From Pacificimonas aurantium (GTDB lineage Bacteria > Pseudomonadota > Alphaproteobacteria > Sphingomonadales > Sphingomonadaceae): a stretch of DNA of 64,000 bases. The stretch covers positions 992,001-1,056,000 of the forward strand of contig NZ_JAGSGB010000002.1 of the NCBI RefSeq assembly GCF_020092905.1. Direction: 5' to 3'. The position numbers were made by a program, and so were the translations under genes. Shown here piece by piece: positions 8,772-17,735 of the stretch (position 1 is the stretch's first letter; each line of letters starts with the position of its first letter). Under the pieces are notes generated by a model. That model had not been told where the DNA came from, searched no databases, and worked only from the letters and a program-made list of their open reading frames with translations.

Positions 8772-9116
8772 TCAGCCGAGAAACTCCGCCACGGTATCGG
8801 CCGGCCGGCAGAGCTTCGCATCGTCGGCGGTGATGACGACCGGGCGGTTGATGAGGATCGGGTGCTCGGCCATTGCCGAAAGGACGGCTTCCTCGTCGTC
8901 CGACCCGCGAACACCCAGATCGGCGGCAAGCTGTTCCTTCGCCCGCAGGAGGTGCGAGGGTTTCATGTCACCCTTGTCGAGGACGGCCTCGATCTCGGCG
9001 CGCGACGGCGGGTCCTTCTGATAGTCGCGCAGCTCGTAGTCGATGCCGTTCTCCTCGAGCCAGGCCCGTACATTGCGTGCCGTTCCGCAGCGCGGATTGA
9101 ACCAGAGTGTCACCAT
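8772..9116 (-). CDS. ArsC/Spx-family arsenate reductase-like protein
   Basis: Thioredoxin-fold protein of the glutaredoxin-dependent ArsC family. The active site NPRCGTARN places the nucleophilic cysteine at residue 10, and the family arginine lies in ILINRPVV (about residue 92), with ELRDYQKDPPSRAEI between. At 114 residues it has the family's usual length. No arsB, arsR or acr3 neighbour is seen, so a resistance operon is not supported and the physiological substrate is open. It sits between amidase and gltX with 2-4 bp gaps, suggesting one transcript. Confidence 0.85.
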   Translation of the reverse strand: MVTLWFNPRCGTARNVRAWLEENGIDYELRDYQKDPPSRAEIEAVLDKGDMKPSHLLRAKEQLAADLGVRGSDDEEAVLSAMAEHPILINRPVVITADDAKLCRPADTVAEFLG

Positions 9117-9118
9117 GT

Positions 9119-10621
9119 TCAGACCTCCCTGCCGCCGACCCAGATTGGCGGCGTACGCTCATACCAGGCCAGTTCGCGTTCCAGTTCATAGGCAAGCGCC
9201 AGCAGAACCGGCTCGGTTCCCGGCGCGCCGACGAACTGCATGCCGATGGGAAGGCCATCCGAGCTCATGCCCATGGGCAACGAAATGGCCGGCAGGCCCG
9301 CTGCGTTTTCGGAACCCGTGTAGGAGGCATAGTCCGTAAGGCGGCGCTGCTGCTCCTCATAGGGGACTGTCGGAGCAAGATATCCGATCGGCGCGGGCGG
9401 GCTGCCGAGCACCGGCGTGACCTGCACGTCATACTCCTCGAACTGCGCACGATAGGCCGCCTTGAAGGCTTCCAGACGCCCGACGACCTGGCCCTGCTGC
9501 TCGCGCGAATAGCTCGCGCCGCGCTGCGCCATTGCAAGCATCAGCGGTTCGAAATGCTGGCTGAGGTCGGCATCCTCGCCCAGCCCCGCCATTTGACGCG
9601 TGCTTTGCAGCCGCAGGGCGGCGCCCATCGTCCAGAGGCCGAGGAAGGTTTCGGCGAGGTCGGGTGCCATGAAGGAGGCGTCGGCGGCGCCCGTGCGGTG
9701 GCCGAGGCGTGACAGAAGCGCCATCGTCTCGTCGTAGACGCGGGCAACTTCCGGGTCGGGAAGGCTGCCGTCGGCACGGGCCACCCGCCCGCCGATCCTG
9801 AGCCGGCGCTCGTCGGGACCGGTGACCATCGGTGCGTCCGGATAGAGCGGTCCGCCCTGCGCAGCGTGGAAGGCCGCAGCGGTGTCCCGGACCGTGCGCG
9901 TCACGAACCCCTGGATCGACAGGTCGGTGGCGCTGTCATCCTCCGACTCGCCCGCCATGCGTCCGCGCGAGGCCTTCAACCCAACCAGGCCGCAGGCCGA
10001 GGCAGGAATACGGATCGAACCGCCACCGTCATTGGCATGCGCGATGGGAACGACGCCCGCAGCGACCGCAGCCGCGCTGCCGCCAGACGACCCGCCCGTC
10101 GAATGGCCCGTATTCCAGGGGTTGCGGGTCGCTCCGGTAAGCAGTGGTTCGGTCGTTGCGGTCAGGCCGAATTCGGGCAGGGTCGACCGTCCGATGGAAA
10201 TCATGCCGGTCTCGGCGATCGCGGTGCGAAAGGGATCGGTTTCCGCAGCCACATATCCCCGCAGCGCCCGGGACCCCTGTGTGTAGGGCAGCCCCGCTTC
10301 CTTCAAATTGTCTTTTATCAGCGTCGGGACACCCGCCAGTGGCCCCGACGTTCCCTGGACCGCGACCTCTCGGGCCTGTTCGAAATTCGGCAGGGCGACA
10401 GCGTTCAGGTCGTCGTTGACCAGCCCCAGCCGGTAGATGGCCGCGTTGGTCAGTTCCAGCGCGCTGGCGCTGCCGCTGGACACGGCGGACGCGAGCGATA
10501 CCGCATCCTTCCAACCGCCCGCGCCGGTCGACCTGACGGCGGTTGTACACGCACCGAGCGGGCCCGCCGCCGCAAGAGCCGTGGCGGCCTGCAGGAATTT
10601 TCGCCGGTCGATCCGTGTCAT
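9119..10621 (-). CDS. Secreted amidase (amidase signature family)
   Basis: Predicted hydrolase of C-N amide bonds with a Ser-Ser-Lys triad. Lys103 lies in PTLIKDN, the cis-serine in the glycine-serine loop TGGSSGGS (about residues 175-182), and nucleophile Ser202 in DGGGSIRIPA. The N terminus combines a twin-arginine motif (DRRKFLQ) with a possible lipobox LGAC, so the protein is likely exported folded and perhaps lipidated. It is first in a same-strand run with the ArsC-like gene and gltX. The substrate cannot be read from sequence. Confidence 0.9.
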   Translation of the reverse strand: MTRIDRRKFLQAATALAAAGPLGACTTAVRSTGAGGWKDAVSLASAVSSGSASALELTNAAIYRLGLVNDDLNAVALPNFEQAREVAVQGTSGPLAGVPTLIKDNLKEAGLPYTQGSRALRGYVAAETDPFRTAIAETGMISIGRSTLPEFGLTATTEPLLTGATRNPWNTGHSTGGSSGGSAAAVAAGVVPIAHANDGGGSIRIPASACGLVGLKASRGRMAGESEDDSATDLSIQGFVTRTVRDTAAAFHAAQGGPLYPDAPMVTGPDERRLRIGGRVARADGSLPDPEVARVYDETMALLSRLGHRTGAADASFMAPDLAETFLGLWTMGAALRLQSTRQMAGLGEDADLSQHFEPLMLAMAQRGASYSREQQGQVVGRLEAFKAAYRAQFEEYDVQVTPVLGSPPAPIGYLAPTVPYEEQQRRLTDYASYTGSENAAGLPAISLPMGMSSDGLPIGMQFVGAPGTEPVLLALAYELERELAWYERTPPIWVGGREV

Positions 10622-10727
10622 TGCATGATTCCCCCAAATACTTTCATTGCCGCGTTGCCTTAGGACCTGATCGGCCCGGGAATCAATCGGTGCTGGCAGG
10701 ATGCGGCGGCTCGACTAGATAGCGTAC

Positions 10728-11321
10728 ATGACAAGCGCCCGCTCTCCCGCCGCGCAGCGAAACCGGACTGCTATCTGGACGACGCTGGCGCCGTTCTTGC
10801 CAGCCTCGGGAAGGGTCCTGATGATCGCCGAAGGGACCGGCGAGCATGCCGCCTATTTCGCGGCGCAGGCTCCGCAGCTCGACTGGCTGCCCAGCGATCC
10901 CGGCCCGGAAGCACGGTCCATCATCGCCGAGCGCAGGAAGGAGGAGGGCCTGACGAACCTCCTCGCGCCGATCGACCTGAATGCCGCCGCCGATAGCTGG
11001 CCTGTGGACGAGGCAGTTGCGATCACCTGCATCAACATGGTGCATATCTCGCCATGGTCTGCGACCGAGGGCCTGTTTCGCGGTGCAAGCCGCCTCCTGC
11101 CGGACGGCGCGTCCCTATATCTCTACGGCCCCTACCGCCGCGGCAGCAGGCCCTTGGAGCCCTCCAACGAACGCTTCGACGAGAGCTTGCGTGCCCGCGA
11201 TGCGGCGTGGGGCCTGAGGGAGGTCGACGAGGTGGTGGCACTTGCCGACACGAACCACTTTTCGCTCGCGCTGCTCGAGGAAATGCCTGCCAACAACCTG
11301 TCGCTCGTCTTTCGGCGCTAA
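10728..11321 (+). CDS. DUF938 family methyltransferase-like protein
   Basis: Class I SAM-dependent methyltransferase-like protein of the DUF938 family. The 197 residues contain a glycine-rich nucleotide loop (IAEGTGEHAAYFA, replacing the more usual EIASGTGQHA) and the family hallmark INMVHISPWSATEGLF, followed by LYLYGPYRRG. The substrate is unknown. It runs alone on the plus strand, and its stop overlaps that of the STAS-like gene on the minus strand by 4 bp. Confidence 0.86.
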   Translation: MTSARSPAAQRNRTAIWTTLAPFLPASGRVLMIAEGTGEHAAYFAAQAPQLDWLPSDPGPEARSIIAERRKEEGLTNLLAPIDLNAAADSWPVDEAVAITCINMVHISPWSATEGLFRGASRLLPDGASLYLYGPYRRGSRPLEPSNERFDESLRARDAAWGLREVDEVVALADTNHFSLALLEEMPANNLSLVFRR

Positions 11322-11680
11322 GCGGCGCTTTTCAGCCAGATTTTCGCCGCCTCAGCCGTCTCCGGCTCGAACGTCTTGACCTTGCCGGGAAACAGCCCGC
11401 CGAACAGGTCGCCCGCGGTTCGCATCCACGCCGCATCGGCAACGAGGGCAACATGGCTGATCTTCCCGATCAGCGGCAGCCCGAACTGGATGTCACGCAC
11501 GAATGCCATGGGCTCCATGCCGGTGAACTTCTCGATCTTCTCAAGAAGGCGCAGGCGGCCGTGCATCTCGATGTCCTTCTCGATGAGGGGAACCACAGTG
11601 TCGAAGTCCCCGCTTTCGACTCGGCCTGAAACAATCAGGACACCATATCCCTCGCCCCCCACGGGCTCGTAGCTAAGCAT
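11318..11680 (-). CDS. SpoIIAA-like STAS-domain protein
   Basis: Small cytoplasmic protein of the SpoIIAA-like (DUF3478/STAS) family. The 120 residues read GVLIVSGRVESGDFDTVVPLIEKDIEMHGRLRLLEKIEKFTGM, then IGKISHVALVADAAWM and FEPETAEAAKIWL, which fits the alternating strand/helix STAS fold. There is no obvious anti-sigma partner nearby. The role is unknown; homologues are often annotated as stress or membrane-associated factors. Confidence 0.82.
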   Translation of the reverse strand: MLSYEPVGGEGYGVLIVSGRVESGDFDTVVPLIEKDIEMHGRLRLLEKIEKFTGMEPMAFVRDIQFGLPLIGKISHVALVADAAWMRTAGDLFGGLFPGKVKTFEPETAEAAKIWLKSAA

Positions 11681-11791
11681 TGCGGAATCCCTTGTAATTG
11701 GCGTCGTTTCGGAACAATCCTAACTCGTTCGCTTTGTCAGTGTAACATTCAATCAGGGGGACCGGCAGGCATTTCCGAACCATTTAGCGAG

Positions 11792-13183
11792 ATGCGCGGC
11801 AGCGACGGCAACGTCCGCGAGGCCTATCAGAAACTGGAAAGCTGGCTGTCGGACATGCCGGTCGACGAGCTGGAACGTCGACACGCTGCAGCGGAACTGG
11901 CTTTCCGTCGCCTAGGCATCACCTTCGCCGTATATGGCGAAGAGGACGCCGACGAGAAGATCATCCCCTTCGACGTCATTCCCCGTATTGTCACGAACGA
12001 TGAATTTGCCGGCATCGAGGAAGGGGTCGTTCAGCGCATCGAGGCCCTGAACCAGTTTCTCACCGACATCTACGGCCCCCGTGAAATCCTGAAGGCGGGG
12101 ATCATCCCGCCGGAACTCGTACTCGCCAACCCGCAGTTCCAGCCCGTCATGACGCGCATCAAGCCGCCCGGCGGGATCTACTCGCATATCAGCGGCATCG
12201 ACATGGTCCGCACGAAGGACGGCTTCTTCGTGCTTGAGGACAATCTCAGGACGCCCTCGGGCGTGGCCTATATGCTGGAAAACAGGGAGGCGATGCTGCG
12301 GCTGTTTCCGTCCCTGTTCCAGGATCACCGCGTTCGCCCCGTCGAAACCTATATCGATCACCTGCAGGACATGATGCGCGAGGTTGCGCCGTCCGGAATT
12401 CGCGGCGAGCCGCTCGGCGTCGTCCTGACCCCGGGCGCCTTCAACAGCGCCTATTACGAGCACAGTTTTCTTGCCGACAGGCTGGGTATCGAGCTTGTCG
12501 AGGGAACCGACCTCTTCGCAGAGGACCGCTTCATCTACATGCGCACGACCGAGGGACCGCAGCGCGTCGACGTCATCTACCGCCGTATCGACGATGATTT
12601 TCTCGATCCCCTCGCCTTCCGCCCGGACTCGATCCTGGGCGTAGCGGGACTGATGGATGCCTATGAAGCCGGAAATGTCACCGTCGTGAACGCGCCTGGC
12701 ACCGGCGTGGCCGACGACAAGGCGATTTATTCCTACGTCCCCGAAATCGTGCGCTTCTACTCCGGCAAGGACGCGACGCTCGACAATGTGGAGACGTGGC
12801 GCTGCCGCGAGCCGGACGCGCTGAAATACACGCTCGACAATCTGCACGAACTGGTCGTCAAACGAGTCGATGCCTCCGGCGGTTACGGCATGCTGATCGG
12901 CCCGCAGGCCACCAAGGCCGAACTGGAAGAGTTTCGCGCCAGACTTCGCGACGACCCGGAGGGCTATATCGCCCAGCCCACCCTCTCGCTCAGCACCTGT
13001 CCCACCGTCTCCGGCAAGAATGTTTGCGAGCGCCACGTCGATCTGCGCGCCTTCGCCGTCTCGTCGCCCGAGGAAACACGGGTGGTGCCCGGCGGACTGA
13101 CCCGCGTCGCGCTCAAGGAGGGGTCGCTCGTCGTGAATTCCAGCCAGGGCGGCGGCACCAAAGACAGTTGGGTGCTTGCCTGA
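11792..13183 (+). CDS. Circularly permuted type 2 ATP-grasp protein
   Basis: Predicted peptide-bond-forming enzyme of the circularly permuted ATP-grasp family (formerly DUF404/DUF407). Recognisable blocks include RIKPPGGIYSHISGIDMVRTKDGFFVLEDNLRTPSGVAYMLENRE, VVLTPGAFNSAYYEHSFLADRLG, VDVIYRRIDDDFLDPL and VVKRVDASGGYGMLIG. It is the first gene of a four-gene operon in which alpha-E overlaps by 1 bp, then the transglutaminase and the Anbu proteasome subunit follow within 13 and 23 bp. Published genomic analyses group these families as a predicted peptide-tagging and turnover system; the natural product or tag is unknown. Confidence 0.9.
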   Translation: MRGSDGNVREAYQKLESWLSDMPVDELERRHAAAELAFRRLGITFAVYGEEDADEKIIPFDVIPRIVTNDEFAGIEEGVVQRIEALNQFLTDIYGPREILKAGIIPPELVLANPQFQPVMTRIKPPGGIYSHISGIDMVRTKDGFFVLEDNLRTPSGVAYMLENREAMLRLFPSLFQDHRVRPVETYIDHLQDMMREVAPSGIRGEPLGVVLTPGAFNSAYYEHSFLADRLGIELVEGTDLFAEDRFIYMRTTEGPQRVDVIYRRIDDDFLDPLAFRPDSILGVAGLMDAYEAGNVTVVNAPGTGVADDKAIYSYVPEIVRFYSGKDATLDNVETWRCREPDALKYTLDNLHELVVKRVDASGGYGMLIGPQATKAELEEFRARLRDDPEGYIAQPTLSLSTCPTVSGKNVCERHVDLRAFAVSSPEETRVVPGGLTRVALKEGSLVVNSSQGGGTKDSWVLA

Positions 13184-14118
13184 TGCTCAGCCGTACCGCC
13201 CGCTCGCTCTTCTGGCTCGGCCGTCATGTCGAACGCGCCGACTTCATCGCCCGTCTCATGGAGGCGGCCTACCGCTTCGAGGCCCTGCCCCAACCCGATC
13301 CCAATTCGGGCTGGCGAAGCGCCGTCGCCTCGTCCGGCACCGGCGGCTTGTTCGACGAATATGGCATTGTGGCGAACCGCGACACGGTCACCCATTTCCT
13401 GTCGCTCGATGCCGACAACCCGAGTTCGATCAGATCCTGCCTCGACAAGGCGCGGTTCGATGCGCGCGTGGTGCGCACGGCCCTGACCCGCGAAACCTTC
13501 GAGACGCTGAACCAGTCCTGGATCGAACTGCAGTCGCGCATCCGCCACGTGGACCGACCCATCGACATTCAGATGCTGATAGAGCGCGTGAAGCAGGAGG
13601 TCCGCAACTTCGAAGGGGCGATCTGGAGAACGCTCGTCCGCAGCGAGAACTTCTGGTTCATCCGGCTGGGCGTCGTCATCGAACGGGCCGACAATACGGC
13701 GCGCCTTCTCGACGTGAAATATCATACGCTCCTGCCCGAGGGTGAGGATGTGGGCGGCGCTCTCGACCAGGCTCAGTGGACCGCCGTCCTCAGGTCCGTC
13801 AGCGCCGTGACGGCCTATCGCCACATCTACCGGCAGAACCTCAAACCATGGCTGATCGCGGACCTGCTTCTTCTAAAAGAGGAAATCCCGCGAAGCCTGT
13901 GTCATTGCATGGACGTTGCGAGCGAATATCTGCACGACCTCAGGGCGCAGCATAGCCGCGTGGGCCCCGCTGACCGGCTGGCACGCCGCATGTCGGACAA
14001 GCTCAAGACGACGACGATCGAGGAAGTCTACGATTCCGGCCTGCACCAGTTTCTTCAGGATTTCATTTCGGAGAACAACCGGCTGAGCAACGAAATCGCC
14101 GAGCAGTTTTCTTTTTAG
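13183..14118 (+). CDS. Alpha-E domain protein
   Basis: All-helical alpha-E (DUF403) protein, a near-constant partner of circularly permuted ATP-grasp enzymes. The 311 residues begin MLSRTARSLFWLGRHVERADFIARL and include FWFIRLGVVIERADNTARLLDVKYH and LLKEEIPRSLCHCMDVASEYL. ATG 13183 shares one base with the upstream TGA, so translation is almost certainly coupled. Its biochemical role is not established. Confidence 0.9.
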   Translation: MLSRTARSLFWLGRHVERADFIARLMEAAYRFEALPQPDPNSGWRSAVASSGTGGLFDEYGIVANRDTVTHFLSLDADNPSSIRSCLDKARFDARVVRTALTRETFETLNQSWIELQSRIRHVDRPIDIQMLIERVKQEVRNFEGAIWRTLVRSENFWFIRLGVVIERADNTARLLDVKYHTLLPEGEDVGGALDQAQWTAVLRSVSAVTAYRHIYRQNLKPWLIADLLLLKEEIPRSLCHCMDVASEYLHDLRAQHSRVGPADRLARRMSDKLKTTTIEEVYDSGLHQFLQDFISENNRLSNEIAEQFSF

Positions 14119-14131
14119 AGGGGCCGGGTCG

Positions 14132-14998
14132 ATGCGCATCCATATCACGCACAGGACGGTCTACCGTTACGAAGAGCCGCCCCGGCGGCTGGTGCAGATG
14201 CTGCGCCTGACGCCCGACGACTTCGACGGACAGACCGTGGACGACTGGCTGATCGACCTGAATTGCAACGCGGACCTGATGAGGAACCGCGATGCCTATG
14301 GCAACATCACGCACCTTCTGACCGTGGAGGACCCGCCCCAGGAATGCGAGATCGTCGCAAAAGGAGCCGTGGATACGGAGGAGACGAGCGGCGTCGTCTC
14401 CGGCGCCAACGAACCGCTGCACCCGCTGGTCTTCCTGCGAACGACACCGCTCAGCCGTGTCAATCACGAGATCACCGAATTCGGCCGGGATGCCGTCGGC
14501 GACGCGACCGGCCTGGACGCCGCGCACCGCCTGCTCACCGCGCTCTACGACAGGATTTCCTTCGAGCCCGGCGTGACCGACGTCCATACCACCGCGATCG
14601 AAGCCTTCGACCGCGGTGCCGGCGTCTGCCAGGATCTCAGCCACCTGTTCTGCGGAATCGCGCGCGCTCTGAAGCTGCCCTCACGCTATGTTTCGGGACA
14701 TTTGTTCCGGCAGGACGGAGAAAATGAGCAGAGCGCTGCCCACGCCTGGGCGGAAACCTATATAGAAGATCTGGGCTGGGTCGCCTTCGACCCGGCGCAC
14801 GGGATCAGCACCGACGAGCATTATGTTCGCGTGGCCGTCGGCGCCGACTATCGCAGCGCAGCCCCCGTCGCGGGCACGCGGATCGGCGGCGGCGGAGAGG
14901 AGCTCGAAGTGTCCGCGAAAACCTCCGGCAAGCGATTAAGGCAGTCGCAGAGCCAGAGCAGCGGCGCTAAGGGACAGAGCCAGAGCCAGAACCAGTAA
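14132..14998 (+). CDS. Transglutaminase-family protein with Gln/Ser-rich tail
   Basis: Transglutaminase-like cysteine peptidase or transferase. An N-terminal beta domain (MRIHITHRTVYRYEEPPRRL) precedes the catalytic core with Cys166 (GAGVCQDLSH), His204 (AHAWAE) and Asp220 (FDPAHG). Residues 271-288 form a low-complexity tail of Gln, Ser, Gly and Lys ending in Asn-Gln. The gene follows alpha-E by 13 bp after a GAGGGG ribosome-binding site and precedes the Anbu subunit by 23 bp. In this operon class it is expected to trim or transfer the peptide made by the ATP-grasp enzyme. Confidence 0.9.
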   Translation: MRIHITHRTVYRYEEPPRRLVQMLRLTPDDFDGQTVDDWLIDLNCNADLMRNRDAYGNITHLLTVEDPPQECEIVAKGAVDTEETSGVVSGANEPLHPLVFLRTTPLSRVNHEITEFGRDAVGDATGLDAAHRLLTALYDRISFEPGVTDVHTTAIEAFDRGAGVCQDLSHLFCGIARALKLPSRYVSGHLFRQDGENEQSAAHAWAETYIEDLGWVAFDPAHGISTDEHYVRVAVGADYRSAAPVAGTRIGGGGEELEVSAKTSGKRLRQSQSQSSGAKGQSQSQNQ

Positions 14999-15021
14999 GT
15001 TAACCCCTCGGAACCTGATTT

Positions 15022-15828
15022 ATGACCTATTGCGTGGGGATGCGTATCGACGCCGGCCTCGTCATGATGTCGGACAGCCGCACCAATGCCGGCGTGGACA
15101 ATATCTCTTCATACCGGAAGCTGCATGTCTATGAGCGGCCGGATCGCTTCGTGGCCATCTGTACCGCCGGAAGCCTGTCTGTAACCCAAAGCGCGCTTCT
15201 GCGCCTCGACGAAGGCCTGGAAGGGTCCGACGAGCGCAAGCTCGAGACCATCGACAACCAGCCCAATATCTTTCGCATCGTCCGCCTGATCGGGCGTGCG
15301 CTTCACGAAGCGCGCGCGGAAGTCCGCGAAGCGCTGAAAGCCGACGGGATACGCTCCGGCGCCTCCCTGCTGGTCGGTGGCCGCGTGGGCGACGAGCCGC
15401 TCAAGCTGTTCCGGGTCTATGACGCCGGCAATGCGATAGAGTGCCGTCCCGAAAACCCGTTCCTGCAAATCGGCGAGATCAAATATGGCAAGCCGATCCT
15501 CGATCGCGCGCTGGCTTACGACACACGGATGAACGAAGCGGTGAAGCTCGGCCTGATCAGCTTCGATTCCACCATGCGGTCGAACCTGGCAGTCGGCCTT
15601 CCCATCGACATCGTCATGCTGCGCGCCGCCCCCGGCAGCCGGCCGCTCGAACATACGATCGAGGAAGACGACGAGTATTTCCGCAATCTCAGCCGCGACT
15701 GGTCTGAAAGCCTGAAACAAGCCACGGCCAGCATAGAGCGCCCTTCCTTTGTCCCGCCGCCGGTCGCACAGGCAACGGAGGACGATGAGGAGCATGGATT
15801 CCGGCAGGTGGGCGCGGCTGCCGAATAG
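15022..15828 (+). CDS. Anbu-type proteasome-like peptidase
   Basis: Bacterial proteasome-related N-terminal-nucleophile hydrolase of the Anbu family. Removal of the initiator Met would expose Thr2 as nucleophile (MTYCVGMRIDAGLVMMSDSR). The supporting acidic residue Asp18 and Lys33 (SSYRKLHVY) are in the expected places. The 268-residue length fits Anbu rather than HslV (about 175), and there is no HslU or other ring ATPase nearby. It closes the ATP-grasp/alpha-E/transglutaminase operon. Its cellular substrates are not known. Confidence 0.9.
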   Translation: MTYCVGMRIDAGLVMMSDSRTNAGVDNISSYRKLHVYERPDRFVAICTAGSLSVTQSALLRLDEGLEGSDERKLETIDNQPNIFRIVRLIGRALHEARAEVREALKADGIRSGASLLVGGRVGDEPLKLFRVYDAGNAIECRPENPFLQIGEIKYGKPILDRALAYDTRMNEAVKLGLISFDSTMRSNLAVGLPIDIVMLRAAPGSRPLEHTIEEDDEYFRNLSRDWSESLKQATASIERPSFVPPPVAQATEDDEEHGFRQVGAAAE

Positions 15829-15887
15829 CCTGCCGTTGCGGCGGCGAGTTCAGCTTTCATCCATCTCCGGGCACGCTACAGGGGGTC

Positions 15888-17735
15888 ATGTTCCGGCGGT
15901 TCCTCATATCCGTGTCGCTGGCCGCCGGCGTGCCAGTCTCCGCGTCGGCGCAGGAACCTGCGCCCGTGCCCGCTCCGAGCGAGGCGGAGATGGATGCCCT
16001 GCTTCCAGAGCGGCAGGTCGAAGCCGCTGGAGAGGCGGGCTCTGCCCAACCGATCCGCTACATCGTGCAGACGGGTACACTTGCGCGGCTAGGTCTGGAA
16101 GAGGAGTTTCGCGAACTCTCGCTGCTGCTCGGCGAAGAGCTGGCTACCGGCCAGGCCGAACTGAATCGCCGACTGCGGATAGATGCAGAGACGATCCGGA
16201 CCCTTTTGCAGGAGCGCGGCTATTACGATGCGCTTGTGACGGCGGATTTCGTCGGGGCCGTCGACGGCGGCCGCGTCGAACTGAAAATCGACGAGGGACC
16301 GCTCTACAGCTTTTCCGACGTCAGCCCGCCGCAGCTGGATATCGAAGTCGGGGACCCGGTCGACAGCAGCGACGTGTTCGCTGCCGTCGAGACCTTGCGC
16401 GAACGCGTCCGCGCCGATGGCTACGCCTTTGCCGAAATCGGCGATCCCCAAGTGGTGGTGGATCACGAGACGGCAACCGCTTCCTTGTCGGTGCCCTTCG
16501 CGCCCGGCAGCCCGAGCCGGTTCGGGCGCGTGATCGCGAAAACGGGCACCGCTTTGCCCTTCTCGGCAGAGCATGCCGCCGAAATTGCGCGCTTCGAACC
16601 CGGCGACCCCTATTCTCCGCTATTGGTGGAAGATTTGCGCCGCGCGCTCCTCGCCACCGGATTGATGGGCAGCCTGGAGATCGACGAACAGCGGGCCGTC
16701 GCTGACGATACGGACGGGGGGGAAGCGGCCAGCGTCGTGGACATTGCGATCGCGACGACGCAGGCGCCACCACGGACGATTTCAGGACAGCTATCCTATG
16801 ACAGCGAGGACGGCGCGCGCCTGCAGGGCAGCTGGCAGCATCGCAACCTCGTCAGGCCCGAGGGCGCGCTGACCCTGTCGGCCATCCTTAGCGAACAGCA
16901 GTGGGAGGCCGGCTCCGAACTTCGCTTTTCGAACTGGCGCGCGCGAGACCATTCGCTCGCGCTACGCGCCGCTGCCTTTTCCGAGGACCGCGATGCTTTC
17001 TTCAACCGCGGCGGTCTGCTGGGGGTAGCCTATGCCCGTGAAACCGACATCATCTGGCAGAAACGGTGGACCTGGCGCATCGGGCTCGAGGGATTGTTCA
17101 CGCAGGAGCGCGACCGGTCCTCGGACTCCGTCCTGCGAGACTATGTCATTGCCGCGATGCCCGCGAGGCTGGCGTATGACGGCACGGACGATTTGCTCGA
17201 CCCGACGCGCGGCATCCGGCTCGAAGGCCTTCTGACGCCGGAAGCATCCTTTCGCGGCGAAAGTTTCGCCTACGCGCTTACCCAGGTCGGGGCCTCGGGA
17301 TACCTGCCCGTATCCGGCAACACGGTACTTGCCCTGCGCGGCCTGATGGCGAGTATCGCCGGATCGAGCCGGCGCGACATCGCGCCCTCCCGCCGGCTTT
17401 ATGCGGGCGGCGGCGGCTCGGTGCGCGGCTTCGGTTACCAGGATGTCGGTCCGAAGGACGAGGACGGCGACCCTCTGGGAGGGCGTAGCAAGATCGAGGG
17501 GTCGGCAGAGGCACGGGTTCGGTTCGGGACACTGGGCGCCGCGCTGTTCGTCGACGCCGGGCAGGTCTACACCTCGACAACACCGGGCTTCGACGACATT
17601 CGGTTCGGGATCGGCGGCGGACTCCGCTACTTTACGAGCTTCGGTCCCGTTCGGGCGGACGTTGCCTTTCCGCTCGACCGGCGGACCGGCGACGCGCAGG
17701 TCGCCTTCTACGTTTCGCTCGGGCAGGCGTTCTGA
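15888..17735 (+). CDS. tamA: TamA-like Omp85-family outer-membrane protein
   Basis: Outer-membrane part of the translocation and assembly module. A signal peptide (residues 1-20, ending VSASAQ) leads to POTRA-like repeats, for example LLQERGYYDALVTADFVGAVDGGRVELKIDEGP, and then a C-terminal Omp85 beta-barrel with YAGGGGSVRGFGYQDVGP and the final strand segment ending SLGQAF. At 615 residues it has normal TamA size. The TGA overlaps the tamB ATG by one base, so the pair is coupled. Confidence 0.9.
   Translation: MFRRFLISVSLAAGVPVSASAQEPAPVPAPSEAEMDALLPERQVEAAGEAGSAQPIRYIVQTGTLARLGLEEEFRELSLLLGEELATGQAELNRRLRIDAETIRTLLQERGYYDALVTADFVGAVDGGRVELKIDEGPLYSFSDVSPPQLDIEVGDPVDSSDVFAAVETLRERVRADGYAFAEIGDPQVVVDHETATASLSVPFAPGSPSRFGRVIAKTGTALPFSAEHAAEIARFEPGDPYSPLLVEDLRRALLATGLMGSLEIDEQRAVADDTDGGEAASVVDIAIATTQAPPRTISGQLSYDSEDGARLQGSWQHRNLVRPEGALTLSAILSEQQWEAGSELRFSNWRARDHSLALRAAAFSEDRDAFFNRGGLLGVAYARETDIIWQKRWTWRIGLEGLFTQERDRSSDSVLRDYVIAAMPARLAYDGTDDLLDPTRGIRLEGLLTPEASFRGESFAYALTQVGASGYLPVSGNTVLALRGLMASIAGSSRRDIAPSRRLYAGGGGSVRGFGYQDVGPKDEDGDPLGGRSKIEGSAEARVRFGTLGAALFVDAGQVYTSTTPGFDDIRFGIGGGLRYFTSFGPVRADVAFPLDRRTGDAQVAFYVSLGQAF

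Noticed and set aside
8772-9116. Arsenic resistance operon
   Set aside because: Only an ArsC-fold protein is present; no arsR, efflux pump or other ars gene accompanies it, so a resistance locus is not supported.
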